A stretch of 64,000 nucleotides of DNA from an uncultured Fretibacterium sp. (GCA_937911045.1 CALEPX010000004.1:1-64000); one strand, 5' to 3'; numbered from the stretch's first letter, positions 33,564-43,139 are shown. Translations and numbers: made by a program. Notes: generated by a model not told the origin, from the letters alone.

Positions 33564-35504
33564 TTATTTGCCGACTCCTGATTGAAGAACCTGAATGTTG
33601 ATCTTGTCGTTTTCAGCACTCAGAGTTATAATTCCCTCTCTCGGTGAAGAAGTTGTGTTTTCGGCAACATCGAACATCACCGCATATTCCGTTTCACCAG
33701 TCGCAGAGCCGCTGGTTCTGGTGAATTTCAGCCAGTCAACATTCGATGAAATCGTCCAGTTGCTCTCAGAAAGCAAAGTAAAACTCTGTGATGCCTCACC
33801 TTTTGATGTAAAAGCAAATGATTTCACGTTCGTCGCAATATGAACCGGTCTATCCAAATCGAGTGAATTATAGCCGTCGTATTCATAATAACCATCTCCT
33901 CGATCCCAATAATATCTCACCAAATAAAGGAATCCATGCCAATGCCGCGATTCTCCATGCGTCCAGCCGTCCTCAACGTGTGAATGCACTTTCATCGTAA
34001 CTTTAGAATGATCTTTCCAGTAATTCTGACTTACGCTCCAAACCCATTCTGAATGCAGCGTGAGACTGTTTTTTGATGCGTTAGTAGCGTTTACTCCCGT
34101 ATAGCCCATGTGTGAAGCGGGTGAGTGGCTGCTTCCGTCTGAAGGCAGGTTCATGTCCGCGCGCCATTTCGCACTGGCGATGTATTCTTTTCTGGTCTCG
34201 TTCAGGAGTGAATATTCTGTCGTTGTCCATGACTTTGTTTCGCTGTGACTTATGCTGCCGGAAATTTCTCCTGTAGCACCTTTGCCGCTGAAGCCTAACT
34301 TGCCGCCCAACTGCCAGCCCATGGTTTCGGAATGGTTCGTAGACGCGTTGATATTCGTGGGAATTGCGTTCATGATTGCAACATCGCTCGCTGACATTTT
34401 GCCGTCATCTATGTGTGACTCAACATAGAAACCTCTCGTATAGCCATAAAGGAAATTAAACGTCAAACTTTGCTCGAAACTATTGCAGGTGCGAGTAGTG
34501 TCGCCAAAATTTTTCGGTGTGGTCGTAGCATCGCATAAAACAAGATAATAATCATTATGATTTGAGAACGAATGCACAGAATAGATCACATAATCAACAG
34601 TTGTCGCGCGATTTACGTCATATTTCATCGAATCGCCAACGTTGCTGTAACATTTTTTGTTGGGATCATATTTTGAGAAATCAAACGTGCGTGTCTGAGC
34701 CTTTGCGATTTTGACCAAATCATTATCATCGGCAGCCTTGCGAATTTCGTATTCTGTTGCGAACGCGGAATTTGATTTTGAATTATCGCCCATTCTGATA
34801 ATCCATTGCAGGAATCTTACCCATCTGTCGATCTGGGCATCACGCATTGTGTATTCAGTATCTTCCGTAAATTCTTTTTCGGGCGTTTCTTCAACAGATT
34901 CAGGTTCTGCCTCGTCGCTTGATACTGGTGCTTCGGCTTCTTCTAACTCCGCGGAACTTTCCACATCGTCCATGCGCGGAATAATATAAACGAAATCGTT
35001 ATCAACATCGCCACTGACAAAAGCAAGCGCGTAAAGTTCAAGACTGCCTTCGTCACCGGTTATATCTGAGTTCTCATCACTAAGATCCAAATCTCCTCTT
35101 ACTTTATTAATCAATGACAAATCGGGTTCTTCGATAATAATCACGCTGCCATTTTCGTAATAGCTGCGAAGAGTGTTCACACTATAAAGAAATTCGCGTT
35201 CTTCATCAGAATTATCCAATCTAATGGTCCTATCCTGCATCTGAAGTGAAGCATCGGCACTGTTTTTTGAAATTTCCAATATTGGCACGTCGACAAGCTC
35301 AAGAAGATCGAAACTCAAACGGCTGATTATTTCATTAACCGCTTCATTGTCATCGAAAACATCATTCATGCTTACAGACGTTTCTTCTTCCGGTTCATAA
35401 GCACCGTTATGACTGCTCGAACCGCCACCGCAACCGCCTAGACTTATGATCGCGAAAATCGTGAACGCAAGTGCAAGCGTTAAAACAAAACTCCTCTTGT
35501 TCAT
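33564..35504 (-). CDS. Lipoprotein with pore-former-like core and C-terminal BACON domain
   Basis: 646 residues. The lipoprotein signal has lipobox LGGC (Cys about residue 25), followed by GGGSSSHNGAYEPEEE. Residues 30-215 form an acidic region I do not recognise. Residues about 300-545 are rich in Ser/Thr/aromatic strands with alternating patterns (MGWQLGGKLGFSGKGAT, EISGSISHSETKSWTTTEY), many Trp/Tyr and a HSEWVWSVSQNYW segment. This resembles the beta-sandwich and stem of leukocidin-type pore formers. Residues 555-643 form a BACON domain (SNWTISSNVDWLKFTRTSG, REGIITLSAENDKINIQVLQ). Ribosome site GGAGG with 9-nt spacing. A Fur-like palindrome lies upstream. The pore-former reading is tentative. 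Confidence 0.7.
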   Translation of the reverse strand: MNKRSFVLTLALAFTIFAIISLGGCGGGSSSHNGAYEPEEETSVSMNDVFDDNEAVNEIISRLSFDLLELVDVPILEISKNSADASLQMQDRTIRLDNSDEEREFLYSVNTLRSYYENGSVIIIEEPDLSLINKVRGDLDLSDENSDITGDEGSLELYALAFVSGDVDNDFVYIIPRMDDVESSAELEEAEAPVSSDEAEPESVEETPEKEFTEDTEYTMRDAQIDRWVRFLQWIIRMGDNSKSNSAFATEYEIRKAADDNDLVKIAKAQTRTFDFSKYDPNKKCYSNVGDSMKYDVNRATTVDYVIYSVHSFSNHNDYYLVLCDATTTPKNFGDTTRTCNSFEQSLTFNFLYGYTRGFYVESHIDDGKMSASDVAIMNAIPTNINASTNHSETMGWQLGGKLGFSGKGATGEISGSISHSETKSWTTTEYSLLNETRKEYIASAKWRADMNLPSDGSSHSPASHMGYTGVNATNASKNSLTLHSEWVWSVSQNYWKDHSKVTMKVHSHVEDGWTHGESRHWHGFLYLVRYYWDRGDGYYEYDGYNSLDLDRPVHIATNVKSFAFTSKGEASQSFTLLSESNWTISSNVDWLKFTRTSGSATGETEYAVMFDVAENTTSSPREGIITLSAENDKINIQVLQSGVGK

Positions 35505-35543
35505 GTAAAAATTCCTCCTTAAGAATAAGAAAACGAAAAAATC

Positions 35544-35558
35544 TGAGAATCATTCTCA
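35544..35558. promoter_or_regulatory. Fur-family-like operator palindrome
   Basis: TGAGAATCATTCTCA is a perfect 7-1-7 inverted repeat that differs from the Fur consensus half (TGATAAT) by one base per arm. It lies 40 nt upstream of the lipoprotein ATG on the minus strand. The gap 35505-35671 holds no gene. Confidence 0.55.
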
Positions 35559-35671
35559 AAAATATTCTTTGGACACACGAATCATGCCCGTAAAAATTTA
35601 CATCAGTTTCTGTCAAATATCAAATCATGCGGTCGAAAAAACTTTTCCGCAAACGCAAATCTGAGAATCCT

Positions 35672-36571
35672 TCAGAAAATCATGTCGATTACTAGACCGT
35701 TAATCAGCGAATACGCTATCACAAACGCAATATACGCCACGAACTTTCCCGCGCCCAAAACTATTTTCAACGCGCCGAGATTCGTAATTTTCGTAGCAGG
35801 GCCTGTAATCATGAACGCACTCGCACTCGCCATACTCATTCCATCAGCGAGCCACTGCTGCAACAACGGGATCGTCCCACCGCCGCACGCGTATAACGGC
35901 ACGCCAATCGTCGCAGCCATCAAGACACCAAATGCGTTTTTTTTCCCGAACAATCGCGCAAAAGTCTCAGGCGAAACGTATCTTTGAAATATCGCGCTCA
36001 ACAAAATTCCCAGAATAAAATATCCGCCAGTCGCACGCAAATTCCGCCCGAAATTCTTCACGTAGCGAATCACAATATTCGGATCAGTATCGCGATTCGA
36101 AATCTCCCCGTAAAAGCCATCGAACCGGAAAAATTTCTCGCCCGAAATCCTGCAATAAAAATTCACCGCAAGTCCGGCAAATATTCCGCAGAAAAAACAC
36201 GACGCAATTCTCACGCACAACGCAACTTGACCGAGTGCTGCACTGTAGATTATTAATTGCGGATTCAGCAGAATCGACGCCATCATGAACGCTGCCAGCC
36301 AATCTTCACGCATTCCCTTCTCACTGAACGACGCTGCAATCGGAATCGTCCCGTACATGCAAAGCGGCGACGCAATACCCAAAATACACGCCGGAATTAT
36401 TCCGAACACACTCAGTTTTTTGCGCCCGATTAATTCGAATGCCCCGTGAATTTTGCTCTTGCCGAATACCGACACAAACGAACCAAGTGCAATCCCCAAC
36501 AGCCAATACTCGTAAATCTGCAGGAATTGCACTTCGAAATAATAATACAGGTATATAAACTCGCGCTTCAC
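35672..36571 (-). CDS. PF03773 (DUF318/ArsP-like) permease
   Basis: 299 residues with about eight membrane helices. The paired family motifs are GIASPLCMYGTIPIA (about 65-79) and YACGGGTIPLLQQWL (about 231-245), followed by MITGPATKITNLGALK. Some members export organoarsenicals or form part of redox-linked permeases, but most are uncharacterised. The cytoplasmic loop has an Arg/Asp-rich stretch and no CXXC thioredoxin motif. It lies 24 nt downstream of the DUF362 gene, likely one operon. Confidence 0.85.
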   Translation of the reverse strand: MKREFIYLYYYFEVQFLQIYEYWLLGIALGSFVSVFGKSKIHGAFELIGRKKLSVFGIIPACILGIASPLCMYGTIPIAASFSEKGMREDWLAAFMMASILLNPQLIIYSAALGQVALCVRIASCFFCGIFAGLAVNFYCRISGEKFFRFDGFYGEISNRDTDPNIVIRYVKNFGRNLRATGGYFILGILLSAIFQRYVSPETFARLFGKKNAFGVLMAATIGVPLYACGGGTIPLLQQWLADGMSMASASAFMITGPATKITNLGALKIVLGAGKFVAYIAFVIAYSLINGLVIDMIF

Positions 36572-36595
36572 GTAATAATTATTCTCAGTCTATTC

Positions 36596-37531
36596 TCAAT
36601 CTATGCTTATCAAGTCATATTCACGCGATCCGAGACCGATTTCTTCTGCGTACTCAATCGTGTGTATTCCGTGACGTGATTCCATGCGATTAATCAGCGA
36701 TTTTCCGTCCGGAGCTTTGTACACAAAATCAACGCAAGCCTGATCCAGCGCAACAGGATCTAACGAGCCTAAAATTCCAATATCGTGCATGTCTGGCTCA
36801 GATGGGCTGCCGTCACAATCGCAATCTACGCTCAAATGATTCATAACGTTTATATACATGATTTTTCTGCCGGCGTTCAAACTATCCGAGACTGCTTTAG
36901 CTGCTTCAGCCATCGATTCCAAAAACGCGTCCTGATCGCTGTACCAGATACTTCCGGAATCTTTCGTGCCTGCTGTGTGAATAATAACTTTTCCTCGACT
37001 CGACGCAATGCCAATCGAGATATTCTTCAACGCACCGCCTAAACCTGCCATCGCGTGACCTTTGAAATGCGTCAATACCAAAACGAAATCATAATTCTTG
37101 AAATGCGAACCGACTACATCTTCGCGCAAATGTTTCCCGTTCGAAACCGGCAACGAAATTTCTCCTTCTGAGTCCATAATATCTACATTAGCGATTTTCG
37201 TGAAGCCGTGATCCTCGATTACTTGCCAGTGAGCTGCGTTCGAAGCGCGTGAGCCACCGTATGCAGTGTTGCATTCTACAATCGTTCCGTTCACTCTATG
37301 CACAAGATCCTTAATCAAGTCCGGTGATAAATAATGCGTGTTGCCAGCTTCACCTGTGCTTAATTTCACCGCAACTTTCCCTGAAGCTTCTCGACCTAAT
37401 CGCTCATAAATCGCAATCATTCCCTCGGGCGTAATGTTCCGCGTGAAAAACACTTCGGATTTAGCAAACGCAACTCCGGATAACATACACACAAATGCCA
37501 TTAAACATACAAAAATCCTAAAACTCTTCAT
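36596..37531 (-). CDS. Exported DUF362-domain protein
   Basis: 311 residues from the ATG at 37531, which follows GGATGG by 9 nt; an upstream in-frame TTG at 37552 would put a hydrophilic leader before the signal. A cleavable signal peptide (MKSFRIFVCLMAFVCMLSGVAFA) precedes the DUF362 core: THYLSPDLIKDLVH, FKGHAMAGLGGALKNISIGIAS and DPVALDQACVDFVY. The core Cys are sparse (DCDCDG), and there is no ferredoxin domain of the kind found in cytosolic members. Export of this family is unusual. The biochemical role is unknown. It precedes the PF03773 permease. Confidence 0.85.
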   Translation of the reverse strand: MKSFRIFVCLMAFVCMLSGVAFAKSEVFFTRNITPEGMIAIYERLGREASGKVAVKLSTGEAGNTHYLSPDLIKDLVHRVNGTIVECNTAYGGSRASNAAHWQVIEDHGFTKIANVDIMDSEGEISLPVSNGKHLREDVVGSHFKNYDFVLVLTHFKGHAMAGLGGALKNISIGIASSRGKVIIHTAGTKDSGSIWYSDQDAFLESMAEAAKAVSDSLNAGRKIMYINVMNHLSVDCDCDGSPSEPDMHDIGILGSLDPVALDQACVDFVYKAPDGKSLINRMESRHGIHTIEYAEEIGLGSREYDLISID

Positions 37532-37560
37532 AATATAAAACCATCCCTTCAAGATAAATA

Positions 37561-38526
37561 TTAATCTGACATATTACTTATTGATTTCTCGTGATGAACT
37601 CTGCGAATCGCTTCTGCAAATATCGGCGCAATACTCAGCTGCATGATTCTATCAGATTTCTTCTCAGGCGGAATCGGAATCGTGTCCGAGAAAACTAATT
37701 TCTCAATCGGTGAGTTATTAATTCTGTCGAGAGCTGGCCCGGATAATACCGCATGTGTCGCACACGCAAATATTCTCTCACAGCCGCGTTCCTTCAAACC
37801 GTCTGCCGCGTGACAAATCGTTCCTGCTGTGTCAATAATATCATCGACGATTATAGCCGTTCTGCCTTTGACATCGCCGATAATATCCATTACTTCTGAA
37901 ACATTCGCAACCTCGTGAGACCTGCGCTTATCAACTATTGCAATATCAACGTGAAGCATGATCGCAAATTTCCTCGCGCGCGAAACTCCGCCAACGTCCG
38001 GCGAAACTATCACAACAGAATTTGTCTTCAATTCCTCGCTCAACAATTCCTGGAAATATCCTGCCAAAAGCTTCATGCCCGTCAAATGATCGACCGGAAT
38101 ATCAAAGAATCCCTGCAGCTGTCCTGTGTGCAAATCTGCCGTCAATACTCTCTGAATGCCTCCGTGCGTGAGCAAATTCGCAACTAACTTGGCTGTGATT
38201 GGCTCTCTGGGTTTTGCTTTGCGATCCTGACGCGCGTATCCAAAATACGGAATAACCGCGTTAACATATTTTGCCGAAGCTCGTCTGAACGCATCCGCCA
38301 TGATTAACAGCTGCATCAAGTTCTCATTCGCCGGGTAGCATGTCGGCTGAACAATGAAAACGTCAGAACCTCGAACCGTCTCATCGAGTGAAAGACCAAT
38401 CTCACCGTCTGAGAATCTATAATGCCTGAGTTGCGACAACTCTATGCCTAGGGTCTTGCAAATATCAAGTGCAAATTGCGGATGTGCTGTTCCTGAAAAA
38501 ATTTTGAGACTGTTTCCTCTTGACAA
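37561..38526 (-). CDS. prs: Ribose-phosphate pyrophosphokinase
   Basis: Makes PRPP from ribose 5-phosphate and ATP for nucleotide, His and Trp synthesis. 321 residues. Class I PRS motifs: FSDGEIGLSLDETVRGSDVF, IPYFGYARQDRKAKPREPI (flexible loop), TADLHTGQLQGFFDIPVDHL and the PRPP loop IVDDIIDTAGT. TTG start with GGAG 8 nt upstream. It follows glmU in the common glmU-prs order; the 61-nt gap between them is filled mostly by a GATCTT/GAATCT hexamer repeat. Confidence 0.98.
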   Translation of the reverse strand: MSRGNSLKIFSGTAHPQFALDICKTLGIELSQLRHYRFSDGEIGLSLDETVRGSDVFIVQPTCYPANENLMQLLIMADAFRRASAKYVNAVIPYFGYARQDRKAKPREPITAKLVANLLTHGGIQRVLTADLHTGQLQGFFDIPVDHLTGMKLLAGYFQELLSEELKTNSVVIVSPDVGGVSRARKFAIMLHVDIAIVDKRRSHEVANVSEVMDIIGDVKGRTAIIVDDIIDTAGTICHAADGLKERGCERIFACATHAVLSGPALDRINNSPIEKLVFSDTIPIPPEKKSDRIMQLSIAPIFAEAIRRVHHEKSISNMSD

Positions 38527-38587
38527 GATAATTTCTCCTTCTGAAATCTTGAATCTGAATCTTGATCTTGATCTTGAATCTGAATTA

Positions 38588-39982
38588 TTATGACTTGCTA
38601 ATCATTTTTTTGCGTGCTGTCCAACCGGAAATATTCTGCTGACGTGCGCGTGCTACTGCCAAAGAATCTTCCGGAATTTCCAGAGTGATGACGCTGCCTG
38701 CTGCTGTTGCCGAATTATCGCACATTTTCGCCGGTGCTACGAACATCGTATCAGAACCAACAAAACAATTATCCCCAATGAAAGTCTTGTTCTTGTGAAC
38801 GCCGTCATAATTGCAAGTGATGCTGCCTGCTCCGATATTCACGTCATGACCGAGTGTCGCGTCTCCCATGTATGACAAATGCGGGACTTTGGAATTTTCG
38901 CCGATTCTGGAATTTTTGATTTCAACGAATTTTCCGGCAAAAGCTTTTTTCTCAAGGCACGTGTTATCGCGAATGTAAACGAACGGACCAGCCTTAGAAG
39001 AATCTTTGAGCTCACTGTTCTCAATCACTGCGTACGCGATCAAATTCACGTTACTGCCTATCAAAGCGTTTCGTAAAATCGATCCTGAACCGATGATTGC
39101 GCCGGATTCGATTCGAGATTTCCCCCAGATTTGCACATTCGGCATAATCGTAACGTCTGATTCCAATTCCGCATACGGACTTATAAAAACGCTCGACGTG
39201 TCCATAATATGCACGCCCTCGTCAAGCCAGTGACGCAAAATTCTCTGCTGCAAAATTCGCGACGCCTGAGACAATTCGAACTGGTCATTTACGCCCTTCA
39301 TTTCTTCTTCGGACATAACAAATGCGCCCGTGACGAATCCTTTTTGATTCATCAATGCGAGCGCATCCGTAATATAATATTCGCCTTTCGCGTTATGATT
39401 ATCTATTAAATCTATGACCTGTTCGAGAGCTTTGACTCTGAACGCGTAACAACCACCGTTGACTTCGTGAATTTGCTTTTCCGAATCCGAGGCTTCTTTG
39501 AATTCTACGATATTAACGCTGTTATTTTTCCGTACAATTCTGCCGTAAGCTGCGGGATCTTCTGCCACAAAAGTTATGACTGTGCAATCATTGCCATGAG
39601 AACGCACAAAAAACTCTCGCAAACTCTCTGGTTTAATCAGCGGCAAATCCCCGTTCAACACGATTAAATCATCGAAATTCCGCCACCAATCCTGAGCAGA
39701 TTTCACCGCATGTCCTGTGCCTAACTGCTCACGCTGCCAAAGAATCTGGATTCGCGAATCGTAACTCTTCGACAAATATTCCGCAACTTGTTCACCGCCT
39801 GAACCTACTAAGACTGCGACATTCTCCGGGTCTGTGATTTGGGATTTTGCAACTGTGTGAATCACGCAATCAATTATTTTCTGATCCAAAATTTCCTGCA
39901 TGACTTTGGGTTTCGCGCTCTTCATGCGAGTGCCTTTGCCTGCTGCCATGACCAGAACGCCTAATTTGCGATTCAAATTCAT
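38588..39982 (-). CDS. glmU: Bifunctional UDP-GlcNAc pyrophosphorylase / GlcN-1-P acetyltransferase
   Basis: Makes UDP-GlcNAc, the precursor of peptidoglycan and lipopolysaccharide. The N-terminal uridyltransferase has VLVMAAGKGTRMKSAKPKV, WQREQLGTGHAVKS and LNGDLPLI. The C-terminal left-handed beta-helix (about 250-460) contains the acetyltransferase centre KFVEIKNSRIGENSKVPHLSY. About 464 residues, the family length. The ribosome site GAGG is only 2-3 nt from the ATG at 39982 but 8 nt from a TTG at 39976, so the true start may be that TTG. prs follows. Confidence 0.97.
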   Translation of the reverse strand: MNLNRKLGVLVMAAGKGTRMKSAKPKVMQEILDQKIIDCVIHTVAKSQITDPENVAVLVGSGGEQVAEYLSKSYDSRIQILWQREQLGTGHAVKSAQDWWRNFDDLIVLNGDLPLIKPESLREFFVRSHGNDCTVITFVAEDPAAYGRIVRKNNSVNIVEFKEASDSEKQIHEVNGGCYAFRVKALEQVIDLIDNHNAKGEYYITDALALMNQKGFVTGAFVMSEEEMKGVNDQFELSQASRILQQRILRHWLDEGVHIMDTSSVFISPYAELESDVTIMPNVQIWGKSRIESGAIIGSGSILRNALIGSNVNLIAYAVIENSELKDSSKAGPFVYIRDNTCLEKKAFAGKFVEIKNSRIGENSKVPHLSYMGDATLGHDVNIGAGSITCNYDGVHKNKTFIGDNCFVGSDTMFVAPAKMCDNSATAAGSVITLEIPEDSLAVARARQQNISGWTARKKMISKS

Positions 39983-40019
39983 CACCTCGTTGTGATTGTG
40001 ATGTCGTTTTCAAATTAAA

Positions 40020-40093
40020 TGGCTGGGGCGAATGGATTCGAACCATTACTGCCGGAGCCAAAGTCCAGTGTCCTGCCATTAGACTACGCCCCA
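40020..40093 (-). tRNA. tRNA-Gln (anticodon TTG)
   Basis: 74 nt on the minus strand from TGGGGCG to CGCCCCAGCCA, with the encoded CCA. The anticodon loop CTTTGGC gives TTG, and the T-loop GGTTCGAATCC is conserved. A U1-A72 acceptor pair is typical of glutamine tRNAs. Confidence 0.95.
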
Positions 40094-40104
40094 ACGCAAC
40101 GCAC

Positions 40105-40133
40105 ATTATCACCCAAAATCACGAAAACGTCAA
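40105..40133 (-). promoter_or_regulatory. Promoter of tRNA-Gln
   Basis: Minus-strand TTGACG (40133-40128), a 17-nt spacer, then GATAAT (40110-40105), located right after the ftsH stop. Confidence 0.75.
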
Positions 40134-40134
40134 G

Positions 40135-42045
40135 CTATGCTAAAAAATCATGCGTTCCAAATTCCGGCAGCTTGTCAATCCGCTCATCGGGCAAGTCTTG
40201 CGAATCCTGTTCTTTATCGCGCATTAACCTGTCTAAATCCTCAGAATCAATAATTTCTTTCTCAAGCAACTCACTCGTAATCCTGTCCATCAAATCGCGC
40301 CTTGAACTTAAAATTCCCTTCGCTGTCTCATAGCACGAATCAATAATCGATTTCACTTCCTGATCGATCAAATACGCAATTTCCTCGCTGTAATTCCTAT
40401 CCTCAGAAATATCGCGTCCCAGGAAAATTTCCTCGCGTTTGTTGCCAAGTTTCACCAGACCGATTTCATCACTCATGCCGAGTTCCGTGACCATTTGTCT
40501 AGCCGTCTGAGTCGCACGTTCGAGATCATTTGCAGCACCGCTCGTAACGTCGTTGAAAACCAATTCTTCGGCAACACGTCCGCTAAGCAAAATCGCAATT
40601 CGATTCAGCAATTCTGAGCGCGAAATCAAAAATCTGTCTTCTTCGGGTAATTGCAGCGTGTATCCCAAAGCAGCGTGACCTCTGGGAATAATCGAAATCT
40701 TGTGAACAGGATCTGCTCCGGGCAAAACTTTCGCAACGATTGCGTGACCTGTCTCATGATAGGCGATAATTTTCTTTTCACGCTCGCTTATCAATCTGCT
40801 CTTTCTCTCAGGACCTGCCATTACACGTTCGATTCCTTCTTCGAGTTCGTCCATGCCGATTTTATCTTTGTCACGGCGTGCAGCCAACAACGCAGCTTCG
40901 TTCACCAAATTCGCCAAATCCGCGCCGACTAATCCGGGAGTTCTTCGCGCTAAAATCGCAACGTCAACGTCATCGGCAAATTGCTTGTCTTTCATGTGAA
41001 CCTGCAAAATTTCCTCGCGTCCTTTGACATCAGGTTTGTCAACTACGATATGCCTGTCAAATCTTCCGGGTCTGAGCAACGCAGGGTCAAGAATATCCGG
41101 TCTATTCGTCGCAGCAATCAGTATCGTCGAATTATTCTCATCAAAGCCGTCAAGCTCAACCAGTAATTGATTCAGCGTCTGTTCACGCTCATCATGACCG
41201 CCGCCAAGTCCCGCGCCTCTGTGACGACCAACAGCGTCCATCTCATCGATGAAAATTATGCACGGTTGATATTTCTTCGCCTGTTCGAACAAATCGCGCA
41301 CTCTCGCAGCACCGACTCCGACGAACATCTCGACAAAATCCGAGCCACTCGCGCTGAAAAACGGCACATCAGCTTCACCAGCAGCAGCACGCGCTAACAA
41401 AGTCTTTCCTGTGCCGGGAGAGCCTACAAGTAAAACACCCTTTGGAACTTTCGCGCCGAGTTTCTTGAACTTGTCCGGATCTTTCAAAAAGTGAATCACT
41501 TCCTGCAATTCTTCTTTGGACTCGTCACAGCCTGCGACATCTTTGAACGTGACTTTGGGTTTGTTATCGAGAAATAATTTCGCTTTACTTCGCCCGAACG
41601 TCATCATTCCGCGAGGACCGCCTCCGCCAGCCTGCATTGAGTACGCAAAATACCACCACACGCCGATTAATAACAGCGTCGGGAAAAGTGACGACAGCAA
41701 ACTCGTCAGCCAAGAATTTTTCTGGGGAGCTTCAACCGTAACCATTACGCCTTTCGCAGCAGCCCTGTCCGCAACTCCGCCGACATCAAGACCATACGTT
41801 AAAAATCTCTGCCCTTCTTTCAATTCTCCCTGTAAAACCGCGGAACTCGATTCACCGGGAACTGTGTTATTGCGAATCTGCAAAATTCTTATGCTGCCCT
41901 CGTCAAGATACGTTAGAAATTGGCTGTAACTTATCTCGTCATATTGCTTCTGAACTTCCTCAGGTGTCAAGAACGTGTTCACCAGCGACACGACGACAAG
42001 AATCAGCACGAGATATAATCCAAGATTTTTTGCTATACGACCCAA
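40135..42045 (-). CDS. ftsH: ATP-dependent zinc metalloprotease FtsH
   Basis: Membrane AAA+ protease that degrades unassembled membrane proteins and regulators. TM1 lies near the N-terminus (LGLYLVLILVVVSLVN), then a periplasmic domain and TM2 before the AAA module: Walker A GSPGTGKT, Walker B IIFIDEMDAVG, pore loop MFVGVGAAR and SRH region ATNRPDILDPALLRPGRFD. The zinc site is HETGHA, with the third ligand in the C-terminal DLERAT region. I prefer the TTG at 42045, with AGGAG 11 nt upstream; a longer frame to an ATG at 42087 would overlap the promoter. 636 residues, as usual. Confidence 0.96.
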   Translation of the reverse strand: MGRIAKNLGLYLVLILVVVSLVNTFLTPEEVQKQYDEISYSQFLTYLDEGSIRILQIRNNTVPGESSSAVLQGELKEGQRFLTYGLDVGGVADRAAAKGVMVTVEAPQKNSWLTSLLSSLFPTLLLIGVWWYFAYSMQAGGGGPRGMMTFGRSKAKLFLDNKPKVTFKDVAGCDESKEELQEVIHFLKDPDKFKKLGAKVPKGVLLVGSPGTGKTLLARAAAGEADVPFFSASGSDFVEMFVGVGAARVRDLFEQAKKYQPCIIFIDEMDAVGRHRGAGLGGGHDEREQTLNQLLVELDGFDENNSTILIAATNRPDILDPALLRPGRFDRHIVVDKPDVKGREEILQVHMKDKQFADDVDVAILARRTPGLVGADLANLVNEAALLAARRDKDKIGMDELEEGIERVMAGPERKSRLISEREKKIIAYHETGHAIVAKVLPGADPVHKISIIPRGHAALGYTLQLPEEDRFLISRSELLNRIAILLSGRVAEELVFNDVTSGAANDLERATQTARQMVTELGMSDEIGLVKLGNKREEIFLGRDISEDRNYSEEIAYLIDQEVKSIIDSCYETAKGILSSRRDLMDRITSELLEKEIIDSEDLDRLMRDKEQDSQDLPDERIDKLPEFGTHDFLA

Positions 42046-42088
42046 AATGAAAATCACTCCTAAAAAATAATATAATATATCTATCACG

Positions 42089-42097
42089 ATTATATCA
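42089..42097 (-). promoter_or_regulatory. Extended -10 promoter for ftsH
   Basis: Minus-strand TGATATAAT, with a predicted start near 42082 and about 37 nt of leader to the TTG. The gap is shared with the divergent rlmN. Confidence 0.7.
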
Positions 42098-42116
42098 GAG
42101 GGGAATTAGTAATAAC

Positions 42117-43139
42117 ATGAATGATGCTTTGGAATTAAATTTCGCTGACTGGGAAAAGATTTTTCTCGACATGAACGAACCAAAATTCCGTGCGAAACAA
42201 GTCTGCGAATGGATATATGCCAAGAAAACTTTCGAATACGAATCCATGACGAATCTTTCAAAAGCTCTGCGTGAGAAATTACCCGGCGAAATATTTATCT
42301 CAATGCCGATATTAATCAAGCAGCAAAATTCTCGCGACGGCACACGGAAATATCTCTGGCAACTCAATGACGGCAAGCGAATCGAGAGCGTGTTAATCAA
42401 CCATGGCGGTCACAAGACTGCGTGTATCTCCAGTCAAGTCGGCTGTGCATTAGGTTGCGTATTCTGCGCGACGGGGACTTTGGGATTAACGCGAAATCTA
42501 ACAAAATCCGAAATTCTCGGGCAATTTCTCACGATGGAAAAGCTCAATTCCGGCGATATTAATAACATAGTCTTCATGGGGATGGGCGAGCCTTTGCTGA
42601 ACGAACGCAACGTATTCGACGCGATAAAAATTCTCAACGACAAACGAATGCGAAATCTTGGCGCAAGACACATAACGATTTCTACATCTGGAATCGTGCC
42701 TGGAATCGAAGACTTGGCAGATTTTGAAATCCCGCTGAGATTATCAGTTTCGCTGCACGCCACGAACGATAATTTGCGCGCAAAGCTCATGCCGAACGTA
42801 AGCAAGATGTATTCGCTGCAAAAACTTGTTGACGCGCTCAGGCATTACAAGTCACGAACCGGTGAACGAATCACGATTGAGTACGCGCTGATTGACCGGG
42901 TAAACGATGACGCACAATACGCCTACGAATTAGCAGCATTACTCGACGGTCTCGAACCGTACGTGAATCTGATTCCGTTCAATGCGATTCCATCAAGACC
43001 GGATCTCAAACGCTCAAGCGAGTCGCGAATCAAGAATTTCTGTGCGGCGTTGCGTGAATTGCGAATCGAGTTCGAACTGCGCAAAGAGAAAGGCTCGGAT
43101 ATTATGGCGGCGTGCGGACAACTGGCTGCGAGTAAATAA
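42117..43139 (+). CDS. rlmN: 23S rRNA (adenine-2503-C2)-methyltransferase / tRNA A37 methyltransferase
   Basis: Radical SAM enzyme of 340 residues. The Fe-S motif is CALGCVFC (about 118-125) in SSQVGCALGCVFCATG. GMGEPLLN, ISTSGIVPGI and RLSVSLHATND follow. The C-terminal Cys in MAACGQL is the second methyl-transfer cysteine. The N-terminal helix domain (MNDALELNFADWEKIFL, FRAKQVCEWIY) is typical. Divergent from ftsH, with ribosome site GAGGGGA. Confidence 0.97.
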   Translation: MNDALELNFADWEKIFLDMNEPKFRAKQVCEWIYAKKTFEYESMTNLSKALREKLPGEIFISMPILIKQQNSRDGTRKYLWQLNDGKRIESVLINHGGHKTACISSQVGCALGCVFCATGTLGLTRNLTKSEILGQFLTMEKLNSGDINNIVFMGMGEPLLNERNVFDAIKILNDKRMRNLGARHITISTSGIVPGIEDLADFEIPLRLSVSLHATNDNLRAKLMPNVSKMYSLQKLVDALRHYKSRTGERITIEYALIDRVNDDAQYAYELAALLDGLEPYVNLIPFNAIPSRPDLKRSSESRIKNFCAALRELRIEFELRKEKGSDIMAACGQLAASK

